Positions 23,621 through 35,115 of a stretch of DNA of 64,000 bases are shown here, piece after piece. A program made the translations under genes and the position numbers. Origin of the DNA: Megascapheus bottae (lineage: Eukaryota; Chordata; Mammalia; Rodentia; Geomyidae); the NCBI GenBank assembly GCA_024803745.1, contig JANJXV010000004.1:46065358-46129357 (forward strand), written 5' to 3'. Within the stretch, counting starts at the first letter, position 1. Each line of letters begins with the position of its first letter. Below the pieces are notes generated by a model. The model did no database searches, was not told the origin of the DNA, and worked only from the letters and a program-made list of their open reading frames with translations.

Positions 23621-24704
23621 GAGAATGTATATACAGAGAGATATATTTGCATGTATGTGCTTGTATGTGTGATACATGTATATATGTGCATATATTACGT
23701 TGTACATATAATTTTATAGCTATACACATATACAATAAAATGGGAAATGGAATGTTCAAGTAACCACTTTAAAAAAACATAAAACTGGTTTACTGGCAAG
23801 TGAAGAGGATTGATATCTATCTATCTATCTCCAACAAAGATTGCTTAACATCTAGGAAGAGGATTCATAGAAGTATGAGCTTGTTCAAGGAATACTGTAT
23901 GCATCTAAGGAGCTATTGTAACAAATCCCCATCTATTATTAATTGATACTAAAAGATATAAAGGAAAATAAATGTGTAAATGTAATATTCACTATATATT
24001 TTGAGTGGGAGACTATCTGTGAAAAGTAAAATAACACATTAAATTACAGGAGAATTGTTTTGTAACTCTGGGCAGAAAATAATCTCTCTCTACACAAAAG
24101 AAGAAATCCAGAATCAAGTAACAAAGGAATAGGAGTCTTCATCAAACTTCTGTATCACTAAATAATAGGGTTCCTGCTTCTGTGTAGAAATAGCTACTTA
24201 GTGAGCATTTAGTTTTCATTGGGATAAATATGAATGTCTTCCCAATTCTCATATTATCTTCAAAGAATGTACTCTATTACTGTACCAATTATACTGAATT
24301 GGGCACCAGCATGGAGAGTTTAATTGGTCAAGTTCCTGAAACCAGTGATTGATAGATCAGAGGCAAAGGCCAGGTGGACCTGAGGCCAGATCTCTTACTT
24401 TTTTTGCTTGAAGTCAATTTTCTTATAGAAAAGAATGTGCTGGAAAAAAGTTGTGCTGAATTCCTGATCTACTGTGAAGGTAGATTTCTCATGGCAAATT
24501 AACAAGCCAGCAAGTTCTTTATTATCTCTTCAGGCTGAGTTGCTCAGTTCCTAAACCTCAAAATGCTAGGGGTTCAGTTAGAATGAATGCTCTGAGTTCA
24601 CATAGGTGAGAGGCTCAAATTTCAGTCTGGACAGAATCTTTGAATGAATTGATTGTCTGATGCAGACTGGCCATTCTGTCTCTCTTGCTGACAAATTTAT
24701 GTAA
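23621..24704. other. Single-copy stretch, nothing recognised
   Basis: Contains a short (TATC)n near 23815-23830 and TA-rich text near 23640-23740. Nothing else is seen. Confidence 0.4.
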
Positions 24705-25395
24705 TACATTTTAACAGATTAATTTTAGATAAATTTTAGGCTCACAGCAAAATCAACATAAGGATTTTTGATTTATCCTTCACCTCCCTCCATACATATC
24801 CACTTCCATCATTAAATATCCCCACCAAAATGTCCATATGTTATAATTGTTCAGTTTATATGAGAGATCATTACCATTGAAAATCCATAGTTTATATGAA
24901 TGCTATTATTGTTGTATAGTCTATGAATTTGAACAAATATATATTGTCATAAATCTACCACAATATTATTAGACAGAATAGATTTGGTGTTCTAAATATC
25001 CTCATTCTTAGCCTGTTCATACTTTCCTTCCCTGTAAGCCTTGACCATCAAAGATCTTATTGTCTCCATGGTTGTACACAGTGTTATATATTTGAAATCA
25101 TACAGCCTGTAGGTTTGGCAGGGTGACTTCTTTCATGTAATAATGTACATTTAGGTTTCCTCCTGTTTTTCTTTTTCTTTTTCATGGCTTGATGCCTCAT
25201 TTCTTTTCAGTGGCAACTACTCAACAATTGTGTGGATAACCACAGTTTATTTAGCCATTCACCTGCTAGAGTATACCTGAGTTACCTGCAAGTTTTGGTA
25301 ATAATGACTAAAGTCTCTGCAAACCAACCATGTGCATATTTTTATGTGGGCATCGTTTTCATCTCAGTACTTTGAAAAGAGCAAGTGTATAACAG
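24705..25395 (-). mobile_element. Ancient L1M fragment, antisense
   Basis: On plus: TTTTAGGCTCACAGCAAAAT, CCATAGTTTATATGAATGC, AATTTGAACAAATATATATT, TTGTCTCCATGGTTG, TTTCATGGCTTGATGCCTCA, CCACAGTTTATTTAGCCATT, CAAGTTTTGGTAATAATGAC. This is the familiar reversed 3' portion of an old L1M element (L1MC/L1ME type). Confidence 0.85.
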
Positions 25396-26374
25396 ATTCA
25401 ATATAACCCGAGGACACAGCTGTTAGCCTAACAGGCAGCATCCCAGTCAGGGCATTGGAAGATTCATAATATTAGCTCAACGATGCCCCAGTCTTCTTTT
25501 AACATAGTGTTACTTACTGAGACTATGTTCATAAAACTGATTATGCACTGATTAACACAGTGGTTAAGACTGATGTTCAATGAGTTTAAGGTGCAACTAA
25601 AAGTCCTAAAGTGGTTGTGACTAAGAGTCATCTCCTGTTTTGTGACTTGACACCTTTGACCTCAGTCACTTGAGAACTTTAGGTGATACCTTAAACCTGA
25701 TCATTTGCTACACATGGCATCGTGGTTGTTTGTTACAGCTTTCTGAAATCAATAAATAAATATAGCACAGTCAGATGTTCCTGGCAGAAGAATTGTTTTC
25801 AGTAAATTCTATTAAGGGCAACTGCTGAGTAGCCAGAAAGAGGCAAAACTACAGTTCCCACTGACCTTAGAAAAGAGTCTGTTTCTAGGCCCCACCCTCA
25901 CCACAAAGCTTGTATTATACAGTGAATTGGTTAGTTTGGCTAGAGAGGAGGTAACTATAAAGTGTTTAACTTTTTCCTAATGTATCTTGCAATAGAACAA
26001 GATGATATTCTTTTAACAAGACTCCTCCAATTAGGATTACAGGTTAGTGTCTTGGTGACAAAGTTGTGCTCTCTGATTTTTTTTTCCTAGAGAATTTGAC
26101 TTTCTGAAGGAATTGTCTTCAGACTCTGTCTTTGTCAGTAGCTAACCTTTAAGATCTGGCTTCTCTCCCATTGTTCCTTGGATAGTATCCTCAAGTTACC
26201 TTTCAAATGTCATATTCCACTTCACTTCCCCCCCCCCACTGTTCTCCTTGACTTCTCTGCACCATTTGATAACATTTGACGCTCCCTTTTGAGTGCCTTT
26301 TGTCTCAGGTTGTGTGGTGTGATGCCCTGTTATTTCTGTCCCTCCCTTGGTTGCCCACACAATTCTCTTCACTT
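25396..26374. other. Single-copy stretch, nothing recognised
   Basis: No coding or repeat signature apart from a C-run near 26228. Confidence 0.4.
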
Positions 26375-26606
26375 AAGAGCTCCTATCTTACCTGATATAT
26401 AGGATATATTTGTATTTGGTTATTTGAAATTGGATAGGGAAGGGGGGAAAACAAGATGAGGGGTGGTGGTGGGGGGAGGGAAATGGGGACCAAGACGTGT
26501 GAAAGGGTATCCATGTATGGGAATTAATGCACCATCTATCTGGCAAATATCATGTAACCCTTCTATTAATTACAATAAAAATATATGAAAAAAAGAGCTC
26601 CTATCT
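26375..26606 (+). mobile_element. Very short L1 3' UTR insertion with 14-bp TSD
   Basis: L1 26389-26592 holds only ~200 bases of 3' UTR including the G-rich tract and AATAAAAATATATGAAAAA. AAGAGCTCCTATCT at 26375-26388 and 26593-26606 is an exact duplication. Confidence 0.95.
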
Positions 26607-27002
26607 GTGGTGCAGAACCTCTACACTTTGCCTCTCTTTTCTCTAGGTCTCTATGATCTGCCTCTTTAGTCTTAAAGTGTCCTGCGGTGATAGTAATACA
26701 CAAGTCAAAGCCCCTGACGTTTGTTCAGCTTTGAAAACTCCTGCTGTACCTTCTAGTAATGACCCCCAGCCAGGCTTGGGTGGTACCCTCTTCTGCTCTG
26801 TCATTGATTTTCCCCTCTTTAATTTCATATCCTACCTCCTAAGTTTAATTTCCGGTTCCTTTATGAATATATCAACATTCTTTTCCTCACTGACTATCTC
26901 TCCTTTCCAAACTTCTATATTTTTTATTATCAGTGTTAAGTAAGCATCTGAGCTACAATCAGTAATAACAAATGCCCAGTTTACCTTTTAAAATGCCCTT
27001 TA
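26607..27002. other. Single-copy stretch, nothing recognised
   Basis: The open frame at 26653-26943 has no family signature. Confidence 0.35.
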
Positions 27003-27236
27003 AGCAGGGCATTTTAACATGCTCATTTCTATAATCCTAACTACTCAGGGGCCTGAAATCTGCACATCAAGATTTGAAGCCAGCCTGAGCAGAAAAGTCT
27101 GTGAGACACCTATCTCCAAGTAATCACCAGAAGACCAAAGTGGCACTGTGGCTCAAAGAGATGAACTGTTCTCTTTGAGCAAAAGAGCTCAGGGACAGAG
27201 CCCAGACCCTGAGTTCAGGCCCCAGGACCACCACCA
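27003..27236 (+). mobile_element. B1-Geo dimeric SINE
   Basis: ATAATCCTAACTACTCAGG, GAAGCCAGCCTGAGCAG, CACTGTGGCTCAAAGAG and GGCCCCAGGACCACCACC mark both halves. Confidence 0.88.
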
Positions 27237-27260
27237 ACAACAATGAAAAAGAAAAGTAAA

Positions 27261-27341
27261 GAAGGAGGAGGACGATGAGGAAGAGGAAGAGGAGGAGGAG
27301 GAGGAGGAGGAGGAGGAGGAGGAGGAGGAGGAGGAGGAGGA
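27261..27341. repeat. (GGA)n microsatellite
   Basis: Mostly GGA units with GAA/GAT interruptions, grown from the tail of the upstream SINE. The long serine or leucine open frames across it are artefacts. Confidence 0.93.
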
Positions 27342-27524
27342 GCAGAAGGAAGAAAAAAGAAAGAAAGCAAAGCAAAATAAAACTAAATGTAAAACTCCAA
27401 GAAAATGCCATTTGAACAGATAATATAGCCAAACACACAGAGCTGCTCTATGAAGCCTGGGAGCTGTCAGTTTGAAGTAGTTTAGGGGGAAAAGCAGGTG
27501 ATTTTTGAGGTTTCTCATTCTTTA

Positions 27525-27640
27525 AAAACGTGTACAAAGGGGTTTTGATTTAACAAGTCAGTTCATCAGTTCAATGCGTTTTGAGCAGTGTCACTAGTCT
27601 CATCATTCTTTAGCTCTCTCCACCCACTTATCCCAAAAGG
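27525..27640 (-). mobile_element. Older L1 3' UTR-like fragment, antisense
   Basis: CAAAGGGGTTTTGATTTAAC and GTTCATCAGTTCAATGCGTT match, with spacing, TCAAAGGAGTTGTCATTTAAC and the following text at 47.8 kb. This pattern is typical of reversed 3' UTRs of older rodent L1 families. Confidence 0.5.
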
Positions 27641-27766
27641 TGTTTGTTTTGTTATCCTGCGGTGGCTAGAACAATCCTAATCTATTCTAGGGCATTAACT
27701 ATCCTCTACAGAGTACTTACAAATCTAGAAAGATCCTGGAAGCTGTCGCTGATATGCACAATTTCA

Positions 27767-28010
27767 GAGCCTGGATTTTTTTGTTGTTGTTGTTGTTTGT
27801 TTTTTGTTTTTGTTTTGCCAGTTGTGGGGCTTGAACTCAGGGCCTGAGCACTGTCCTTGGACTTTTCTCAAGGCTAGAGCTCTACCACTTGAGCCACAGC
27901 ACCACTTCCAGCTTATTTCTATGTATGTGGTACTGAGGAATTGAACCTGGGCCTTTGTGCATGCTAGGCAGGCACTCTACCACTAGGCCAAACTCCCGGT
28001 CCCCTGGATT
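27767..28010 (-). mobile_element. IDL-Geo SINE with short TSD
   Basis: SINE 27817-28003; on plus TTTTGCCAGTTGTGGGGCTT, CTACCACTTGAGCCACAGC, GGTACTGAGGAATTGAAC. (TTG)n-rich DNA forms the tail. CCTGGATT near 27770 and again at 28003-28010 is the likely duplication. Confidence 0.9.
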
Positions 28011-28606
28011 GTTTTTTTTAAACATACTCCTTATTTGAAAATCCCTGTTCCAGGGAGTTCTCATATATAGCTTGTTCATTGTTTTAGCTCTGATATTATT
28101 TAATTCCAGGAATGAGATGTCTTAGTGTGACCAATAAAACATACAGAGAACAAAGTAGGCCTGGAAAAATGTTGGTAACAATGGAAATGACTAATGTAGA
28201 CAATAGTGACAATTGTTCATCATTAGTGGGAATGAGAAATGGTCAGACCAGAGAAGATGTCTGTCATTGCCTGCGGCTCCAGATAAGGAACAAATAGTGT
28301 GAGTTAAACAGAGAAAGTCCTGTGTCCCCCGGAAAGTACCAAGCAGGCCAGATAAAGATATTTCTGACCCAGCTGAAAGGGTGATTCTTCCTTTAAAATA
28401 TGGATTTGTGTGTGTGTGTATGTGTATATGTGTGCGTATATACCTCATATAGCTCAAGATATGCTGATGATATTGATAAGAAAAGAAGTTTGAGCATTTA
28501 GATGAAGTAAATAACCATGGAAATACCATGTTTCATTAACACTAAGAAAAACAATTGCTATGAATTAAGATGTTCCATACTTTTGCTTTAGTTTGTTTTT
28601 GGTTTT
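28011..28606. other. Single-copy stretch with imperfect (GT)n
   Basis: Contains a short GT-rich run at about 28407-28436. No gene or transposon is seen. Confidence 0.4.
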
Positions 28607-28790
28607 GCTAGTGCTAGGGCTTGACCTCAGAGCCTGGGTACTATCCTTGAGCTTTCTCAAGGCTAGCACTCTACCACTTGAGCCACAGCACCAATTCTGG
28701 CTTTTTCTGTGTATGTAGCACCAAGGAATTGAACCCAGGGCTTCATACATGTCAGGCAAGCACTCTACTGCTAGGCCATACTCCTGGCCC
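28607..28790 (-). mobile_element. IDL-Geo SINE
   Basis: On plus: GCTAGTGCTAGGGCTTGACC, TCTACCACTTGAGCCACAG, AGCACCAAGGAATTGAACCC, CTCCTGGCCC. Both halves are complete. Confidence 0.92.
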
Positions 28791-28810
28791 TTGCCCATTT
28801 TAAGACATAT

Positions 28811-29936
28811 TCAAATTTGATTTTTTTCATATATTTTTATTGTAATTAATAGAAGGGTTACATAATATTTGCCAGATAGATGGTGCATTAATTCACATGT
28901 CTTGGTCCCCATTTCCCTCCCCCCACCCCCTCCCCTCATCTTGTTTTCCCCCATTCCCTATCCAATTTCAAATAACCAAATACAAATATATCTGATATAT
29001 CAGGTAACAAAGTGAGATACTGTTACAATATAAGATAACCAAGGGACAGCAAAAGAGATGAGAGATAACATAGTACCTTAAGAACAACAATCATTCATTA
29101 TATGGCTTATGTTTCTATATCCTAGAGATCCTTTCATTTAGCATCCTATTATATGGCCTTTTGTATCAAGGTTTTGCTCTATTGCAAATCTCTGCTAGGA
29201 GAGCCCAAGGTTTCTACTGATTATGACAAATGAGGGAAACCATTGAGCCTAAGTTCCTTTGAGTCTGGCTTACTTCACTTAATATGATCTTTTCTAAGTC
29301 TTTCCATTTCCTAACAAATGGGGCAATGTCATTCTTTCTGACAGCAGCATAGAATTCCATTGTGTACAAATACCACATCTAGTTGATCCACTCATCAACT
29401 GAGGGACATCTAGGTTGGTTCCATATCTTTGCTATGGTAAATAGTGCTGCAGTGAACATTGTTGTGCTGGTGGATTTAGTATGTCTTTGTTTCTGGATGA
29501 TTGGGTAAATGCCAAGTAGTGGAATTGCTAGGTCATAGGGGAGCTCTATGTTTAGTCTTTTGAGGAACTGCCATACTGCTTTCCATAGTGGTTGAATGAG
29601 TTTGCACTCCCATCAACAGTGTAGTAGTGATCCCTCCTGGCCACATCCCCTCCACCATCTGTTGTTATTAGTTTTCTTGATCCTGGCCATTCTAGCTGGA
29701 GTGAGGTGGAATCTTAGAGTTGTTTTGATTTGCATTTCTTTTATGGCCAGAGATGTTGTGCATTTCTTCATGTGTCTATAGGCCATTTTTGTTTCTTCTT
29801 CAGAGAAGACTCTCTTTAAGTCTTTGGCCCATCTTTTAATGGGATGGTTGTTACTTTGGAGATTAGCTTTGGATTGATTCAATTTTTTGAGCTGTTGATA
29901 TATTTTAGATATGAGGCCTTTGTCTGTCAAATTTGA
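28811..29936 (-). mobile_element. 5'-truncated L1, antisense, with 10-bp TSD
   Basis: TCAAATTTGA at 28811-28820 and 29927-29936 flanks L1 28821-29926. The minus strand reads ORF2 ([42 protein letters not shown]) and then the 3' UTR with its G-rich tract (C-run on plus at 28916-28938). It lacks the RT and endonuclease. Confidence 0.94.
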
Positions 29937-31712
29937 GATGCTAAATTGCTTTTTTTTAAAAATGGAAGTCTAAGAACTGATAAAAATATGGTTAAGGTTA
30001 TCCACCATGAAGAAAAAAAGGATATACTAAAGAGAAATTTCTCTTTAACTTCACTGCCACTTCAGATGGGAAGCTAAGATGAAACCATCCCATAAAGATC
30101 TATAACTCATAAAAGGCGACATTCTTTGATTGACACTGAGTGAACAAAATCCTTTTGTCACCTGATTTTTAAGCAACTTCTAATCTTGAAATATAAGATA
30201 AATTGTTCTTATTCCTAGGGGAGCACAAGTGGTGGTGTATCTGAATATGACTTTGTTCTTGGGTGTTTGAAGGAATTTGAATCCCTTGAAAAAGTAAGAG
30301 ATGGTGCAAGGGGAACCCTTTTTATAAAAGGCCTCCCACATACTACCCATGAGCCATGTGCTTCTGTCCCCAGCTGTGACTCAATAAGAAATTTCTCCAT
30401 CAGCAAGAGCAGGCTGAGAAGGGTGCTCTCTGCACATCTCTTGGCAAACCAGGAATTATGCCATATGGTGATTTCCATGGATTTGACTGATTTCAAGCCA
30501 AAATGATGGTAATTTCCCCATGGGTTAGGTTAGAACCAGGATTGCCACAGATCAAGCAATCTCACCAGCAGTCAATAGACAAAGCCTGCTTCTAAATTAG
30601 AAACACACAGAGTTTTCCGAGCCGTTCTCCTGATGTGTCCCTGCACCTGATTATTTCCATGGTCCTTGATTACAGCACCACTCAGAAAAGAAAAGAATCC
30701 TTCCAAATGCTTCCAGTGCCAAGTTGCAAATTATCTGCTTGGCTCCTGCCATTGGTGGCCTGAGTGGAGAATGAAGTCTAAAGATATCAAAGGCTCCCCT
30801 TAGTCTAGACACTCTCAGGTCCAGCACAAAGACAGGGGATCATTTTTAAGCATTCTTAGACTAATCACAAGATTTTTAAAAAGAGAAATATGGGGACCTT
30901 TATACCAAGATAACAGTAAGGAGACTGGTTAACAATGCATACATTTTCTTCCATTTGCCAGTCAGATTTGGAGGACACTGATTAGCATAGGCATCTCTTC
31001 CTTTACTGAGTCTCCTACTTAAATAGGGGAGAGGGAAGCCACAAAAAGGTGATAATTTGTCTTGACAACATCAAAGGAGGTAAAGAAAAGTGTTACTCTT
31101 TTTTCCCTTTAACTAATACACATCATAAAATTATAATACAGCACTTCTCTTTGTTTGGGTCCTAGAAACCCAAGAGAGAAACTTTTCATTGAAAATGTAA
31201 TTTCTGGATACTTGATACCAGATATCAGAGATATTTTACTTGATGGCATTTTGCTGAGTTGTGACTTCTATAGTCACTTAGGTATGTTTTCCCCCAAATT
31301 CTGCTGTACAAAAATAAGAATTACAATACAACATTCAATCCCATTTTTATATGTGTCCTTAATATCTCTGATATATACGATCGCCATATTTATGTTTGGG
31401 GACTGAAAATGGTAAATGAAACTGAATTCTTAAGGAGGTTCTTTGATCAAATTTTCATACTCTAAACCAATAGTGATAAAGCAATATAGGAACTGCAGAC
31501 TGTCTCAACCTTCCCTTGTTTACTAATATAAGCAGCATTTCCATGCAATCAAGCTTTTGTGTTCTGAGGGGAACATAATATAATGATTACATTTGCATTT
31601 TCAAGTATTGATCATGTTAGCATCTTTTGCAACACACCTGTGAAATTTATATTTGGGAGAAATTGCTTTGCAACGTGAGAAGACTTTGCTGTAGTTTACT
31701 TGGCAAAGGGTA
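29937..31712. other. Single-copy stretch, candidate conserved noncoding DNA
   Basis: Nearly 1.8 kb without any recognisable repeat. Segments near 30260-30780 have balanced composition. No splice-bounded open frame stands out. Confidence 0.4.
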
Positions 31713-31960
31713 GCATCACAGAATAGTGGTTTAGAGCAGACAGGCTTTTGAATCAGGCAGAACTGGGCTTGAATCCCACCTTTGCCAAACCAGCCAGCTG
31801 TGTAATCCTGGATCTATACATCTACCTTGATTAACGTCAGTTTTCCCATCTGTAGAATAGAGTTAATACCTATTTGTAAGTCAGTTTGATGAGTGTGTGA
31901 GGGAAGACATGTAACTCACTTATCACATAAGCATTCACTAAATATTACTAACTGCCAGAA
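31713..31960 (+). mobile_element. MIR
   Basis: AGAATAGTGGTTTAGAGCAG, AACTGGGCTTGAATCCCACC, AGCTGTGTAATCCTGG, CAGTTTTCCCATCTGTAGAA and AGCATTCACTAAATATTACT follow MIR head to tail in order. Confidence 0.92.
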
Positions 31961-32104
31961 CTTATCACACTGGTATTGCCAATGGAATTATCATAATACG
32001 GTTAGTAAAAATGCCAGACTGGTTTTCTCTAACTCATGAATGGAAGGCTGTGGACACATGGGTAACTCATGAAAGCTAATGATCTGAAGTTTGGGAGAGA
32101 AGAG

Positions 32105-32106
<2 letters not shown>

Positions 32107-32150
<44 letters not shown>
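32107..32150. repeat. (CA)n microsatellite
   Basis: 22 CA units, not at a SINE tail. Confidence 0.95.
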
Positions 32151-32154
<4 letters not shown>

Positions 32155-32159
32155 TCTTG

Positions 32160-32877
32160 TTATAATCAAAAACAAAATTTATTTTTTATAAAAGAAGGAG
32201 AATAGAAGGAAAAAAAGTGGTTCCAGAATGATATACTACAGACAGGACTGTGGGCGATGAGGCTATGGGTTACAGAGTTCTCATTCTTAATAGCCATCTC
32301 AGGGCCCTGCACATGAATTAATCAGAGGCTTCTGGTTTATTCAGCCAACATAATCTTTGACTACATATGTATGAAAATATAAGTGTATGTATATATGTAT
32401 ATATGTGTATGTTTTCCTTATTTGGTAAATTTTTACCATTTAGCAAAGCTGACCTTATTTTGGGAGGAGCAAGGTAGCTGGTGATTTTGATTTCCATTTG
32501 ACTTCCTCAAGAACAAAATAGGAGAAATCAGTCATGGAAACTTCCTTGCAATGGCTTTGAAATTTAGAAGTGTCATAGATTACTTTGCAAATTTGAGGCT
32601 TGAGTGCTTTCTTCCCAGAAAAACAATGCAATCAGACAACGAAAAGACAATGTAAGTATGGGAGTCTCAAATCCTACTAACGCACACCCAGTGGATTTTA
32701 GGTCAAGAGCTCCTGGTATGGTTATTTTCTGACCATTTCTCTTAGTGTCCTATTTTAAACATTTCAGATTCTCAGGATTGTGGTGGCTGGGCAGGGGAGG
32801 GGGGATGTGTTGTTAACATTGTGAATACATTTTTTTCTTGCCTAAAATTGGTCTAGACTTGCTTAAGGGTATAGGTA
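32160..32877. other. Single-copy stretch
   Basis: Contains a short TATATGTATATATG run near 32390. Nothing else is recognised. Confidence 0.4.
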
Positions 32878-33170
32878 TGTGGGATTTTTCCAGGAAAGGT
32901 GAAAATATATTCTGACTGGTATGGAGTGTCATGTGGACTTGATAATCAGCTTTACAAGGATCTCTTGGACCTCATTTCCCCTTACCTTCTCCTTGCTTGT
33001 TCAGCTGCAGCCATTCAGGCCCCATTGAAAAATGCTCTATCATGCTGAGCACTCTCCAGCCTCCTGGCCTTTGCCCTTGCTGTACACTTGGCTCAGAAAC
33101 CCATCCACCATGCAACTCGCATTCTTAGTTCAGGTCCTTGCTCCCTTAGCAGAGAAAGCTTCTCTGCTTC
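32878..33170 (+). repeat. L2-type segment, copy A of a duplicated pair
   Basis: CTTGCTTGTTCAGCTGCAGC and CCTGGCCTTTGCCCTTGCTG match the L2 3' region. The first ~200 bases align with 33826-34026, including shared ACTTGATAATCAGC, which lies outside what I recall of L2. Confidence 0.6.
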
Positions 33171-33179
33171 TCTCTAAAA

Positions 33180-33417
33180 AAGTGAGTGAGGGGCCAGGAG
33201 TTTGGCCTAGTGGTAGAATGCTTTCCTAGCATGTACCAAGGCCCAGGACTGGCAAGAAGAAGAAAGAGGAGGAGGAGGAGGAAGAGGAGGAGGGGGGGAG
33301 GGGGGGAGGAGGGGAGGAGGAGGAAGAAGAAGAAGAAGAAGAAGAAGAAGAAGAAGAAGAAGAAGAAGAAGAAGAAGAAGAAGAAGAAGAAGAAGAAGAA
33401 GAGGAGGAGAAGTGAGT
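33180..33417 (+). mobile_element. Internally deleted IDL-Geo SINE with giant purine tail
   Basis: The left head (GGCCAGGAGTTTGGCCTAG) runs to CCAAGGCCC and then jumps to the end of the right monomer (AGGACTGGCAAGAAG), losing about 120 bases. AAGTGAGT at 33180-33187 and 33410-33417 is the probable duplication. Confidence 0.82.
33258..33409. repeat. (GAA)n/(GGA)n purine array
   Basis: About 150 bp of pure purine: GGA/GGGG-rich on the left, then ~25 AAG units. It forms the expanded tail of the SINE. The poly-Lys, poly-Ser and poly-Phe frames here are artefacts. Confidence 0.95.
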
Positions 33418-33419
33418 AC

Positions 33420-33825
33420 CCTTCCACTGGTTATGTTCTTTGTGGTCTTGTACCACTTATAACAATTACATTGGATATCTCCTTGTTATGTGGTTAACTT
33501 CCTGCCCACAATCTGCAGGCAGCACACACTTTCTCCTCATGGCTCCCAGTGTAGGGGACTTAGTGCTTCCCTTTCACCATTTACAGAGTTAGCCCCTCTC
33601 CAACCCTAACTACCCAATGCTTTCTCCATTCATACTTGAAATTCCATTTGGAATTCCCTGTTCGCTTCTTTTAAGTTCTTTCCCAAGCATAGCCAGGACA
33701 AAAATTAATTGGATATTTTTCTTTTCCCATACAAACAATGAAAATAAGATCCTAGGTATATTAAATCTAGCTTTCCTGGCCAGGCTCTAAGCTTCCTGAG
33801 GGCAAGGACAGAGTCTTCTTCATCT
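33420..33825. other. Single-copy DNA with a weak L2 tail
   Basis: CTCTAAGCTTCCTGAGGGCA and AGGACAGAGTCTTCTTCATC near 33785-33825 resemble the L2 3' end. The rest is unassigned. Confidence 0.4.
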
Positions 33826-34026
33826 TTGAGATTTTGCCAAGAAAGGAGAAAACATTTTCTGACCGCTGCAGTGTCCCATGACTTGATAATCAGCATGATC
33901 AGGGTCTCTCTTATCTCTGTCCCTCTACCTGTCTCTTTGCTCACTCAGCTGCAGCCATCAGGCCCCAGTAAAAATGCTCTAACATAGAGCACATGCTAGC
34001 CTTTCTGCCTTTGTTCTTGTGCTCCT
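33826..34026 (+). repeat. L2-type segment, copy B of a duplicated pair
   Basis: GAAAGGAGAAAACATTTTC, ACTTGATAATCAGCATGATC, CTCAGCTGCAGCCATCAGGC and AAAAATGCTCTAACAT align collinearly with copy A about 945 bp upstream. Confidence 0.65.
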
Positions 34027-34214
34027 TCATCTTGGCCCAAATATGGTCTTGTGGGGATGCAGGCTTGGATGGATCTGGAAAGTTGAGGAATCCTTTAGGC
34101 AGAAACACAGGAAGTCTTCTAGAAAGAGTGAACAATACTGGAAAAGATGGTCAAAAAATAAAAATAGAGAACTCAGAAAACTATGTGAGTGCATGACTGA
34201 GAAAGAAGAGATTA

Positions 34215-34406
34215 GGAGCCAGGAGTGTGGCCTAGTGGTAGAGTGCTTGCTAGCATGCATGAAGCCCTGAGTTCGATTCCTTGGTGCCACACATACAGAA
34301 AAAGTCAGAAGTACTACTATTGCTCAAGTGGTAGAGTGCTAGCCTTGAGAAAGCTCAAGGATAGTACCCAGACCCTAAATTCAAGCCCTAGGACTGTAAA
34401 AAAAAG
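34215..34406 (+). mobile_element. IDL-Geo SINE
   Basis: A full dimer, good for seeing the layout: left box A (GGCCTAGTGGTAGAGTGC) and box B (GAGTTCGATTCC), right CTCAAGTGGTAGAGTGCTAG and ATTCAAGCCCTAGGACTG, then an A-tail. Confidence 0.93.
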
Positions 34407-34659
34407 TTTATTTAGGGTGATATTAATTGAAGCAGCTGGAGGCAATGGGGTACATATCACTAACACCCTAAGAAGCTGGAAATTTTCTCTGAAAGCTATG
34501 AAGGGATTGAGAGTGAATGAAGAGCATCATGGCTAATTTGGGTTTCAGAAAGATTCATCTCAGAATAATGCTGAGATCATTAACTATTTTTGTGTGATAG
34601 GGTGCATGACATTTAAAATACTGAAAAAATGCAGAGAGTTTTGGAAAGGTTTGGCTTAT

Positions 34660-35115
34660 GGTTTGCTGTGGTTCAAGTACGAATAGCTATACCCCCCAAG
34701 ATGGCACCATTGAGAGCTACTATGGATCATGAGGTAAAACCTTGGGGAAAGGCCTTAGATTATTAATATTCTTTCACTGTCTTTTCTCCCTGCCTTTGCT
34801 GTGTGGCACCTTCAACACACACTTTGTCATGAACTCTTTGGGTGAGGAATCTTTATTCTGCCAACAGCCATTTGAATATTTATGGCATAATTTCAGAGCC
34901 ATACAAGCATATTGACAGGTAGATGGCTGTGGTAAGCTGTCAAGAAGCATAGGAGAAGCATACATGTCTATCTTGTCATGTATCAAGTGATTTTGAAGGC
35001 CTTATATAGTCAGAAGGCTGGATGTTCTCTGTCCCTACTAAGCTTAGCCTTTTCTTCCATAAGTTAACCACCTCAGGCATTTTGTTATAGCAACATGCAA
35101 TTATTAAGATAAGAC
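34660..35115 (+). mobile_element. MaLR LTR (MLT1/MST-like), decayed
   Basis: It starts near TATGGTTTGCTGTGG with CCCCCCAAGATGG and ends ATAAGTTAACCACCTCAGG, CATTTTGTTATAGCAAC, TAAGATAAGAC, the usual ends of this old LTR group. The middle contains unmatched sequence. Confidence 0.55.

Noticed and set aside
27124..27518. Leucine/serine-rich minus frames resembling membrane segments
   Set aside because: They are the translation of a (GGA)n microsatellite.
33146..33497. Poly-Phe, poly-Lys and poly-Ser frames
   Set aside because: They arise from a purine microsatellite at a SINE tail.
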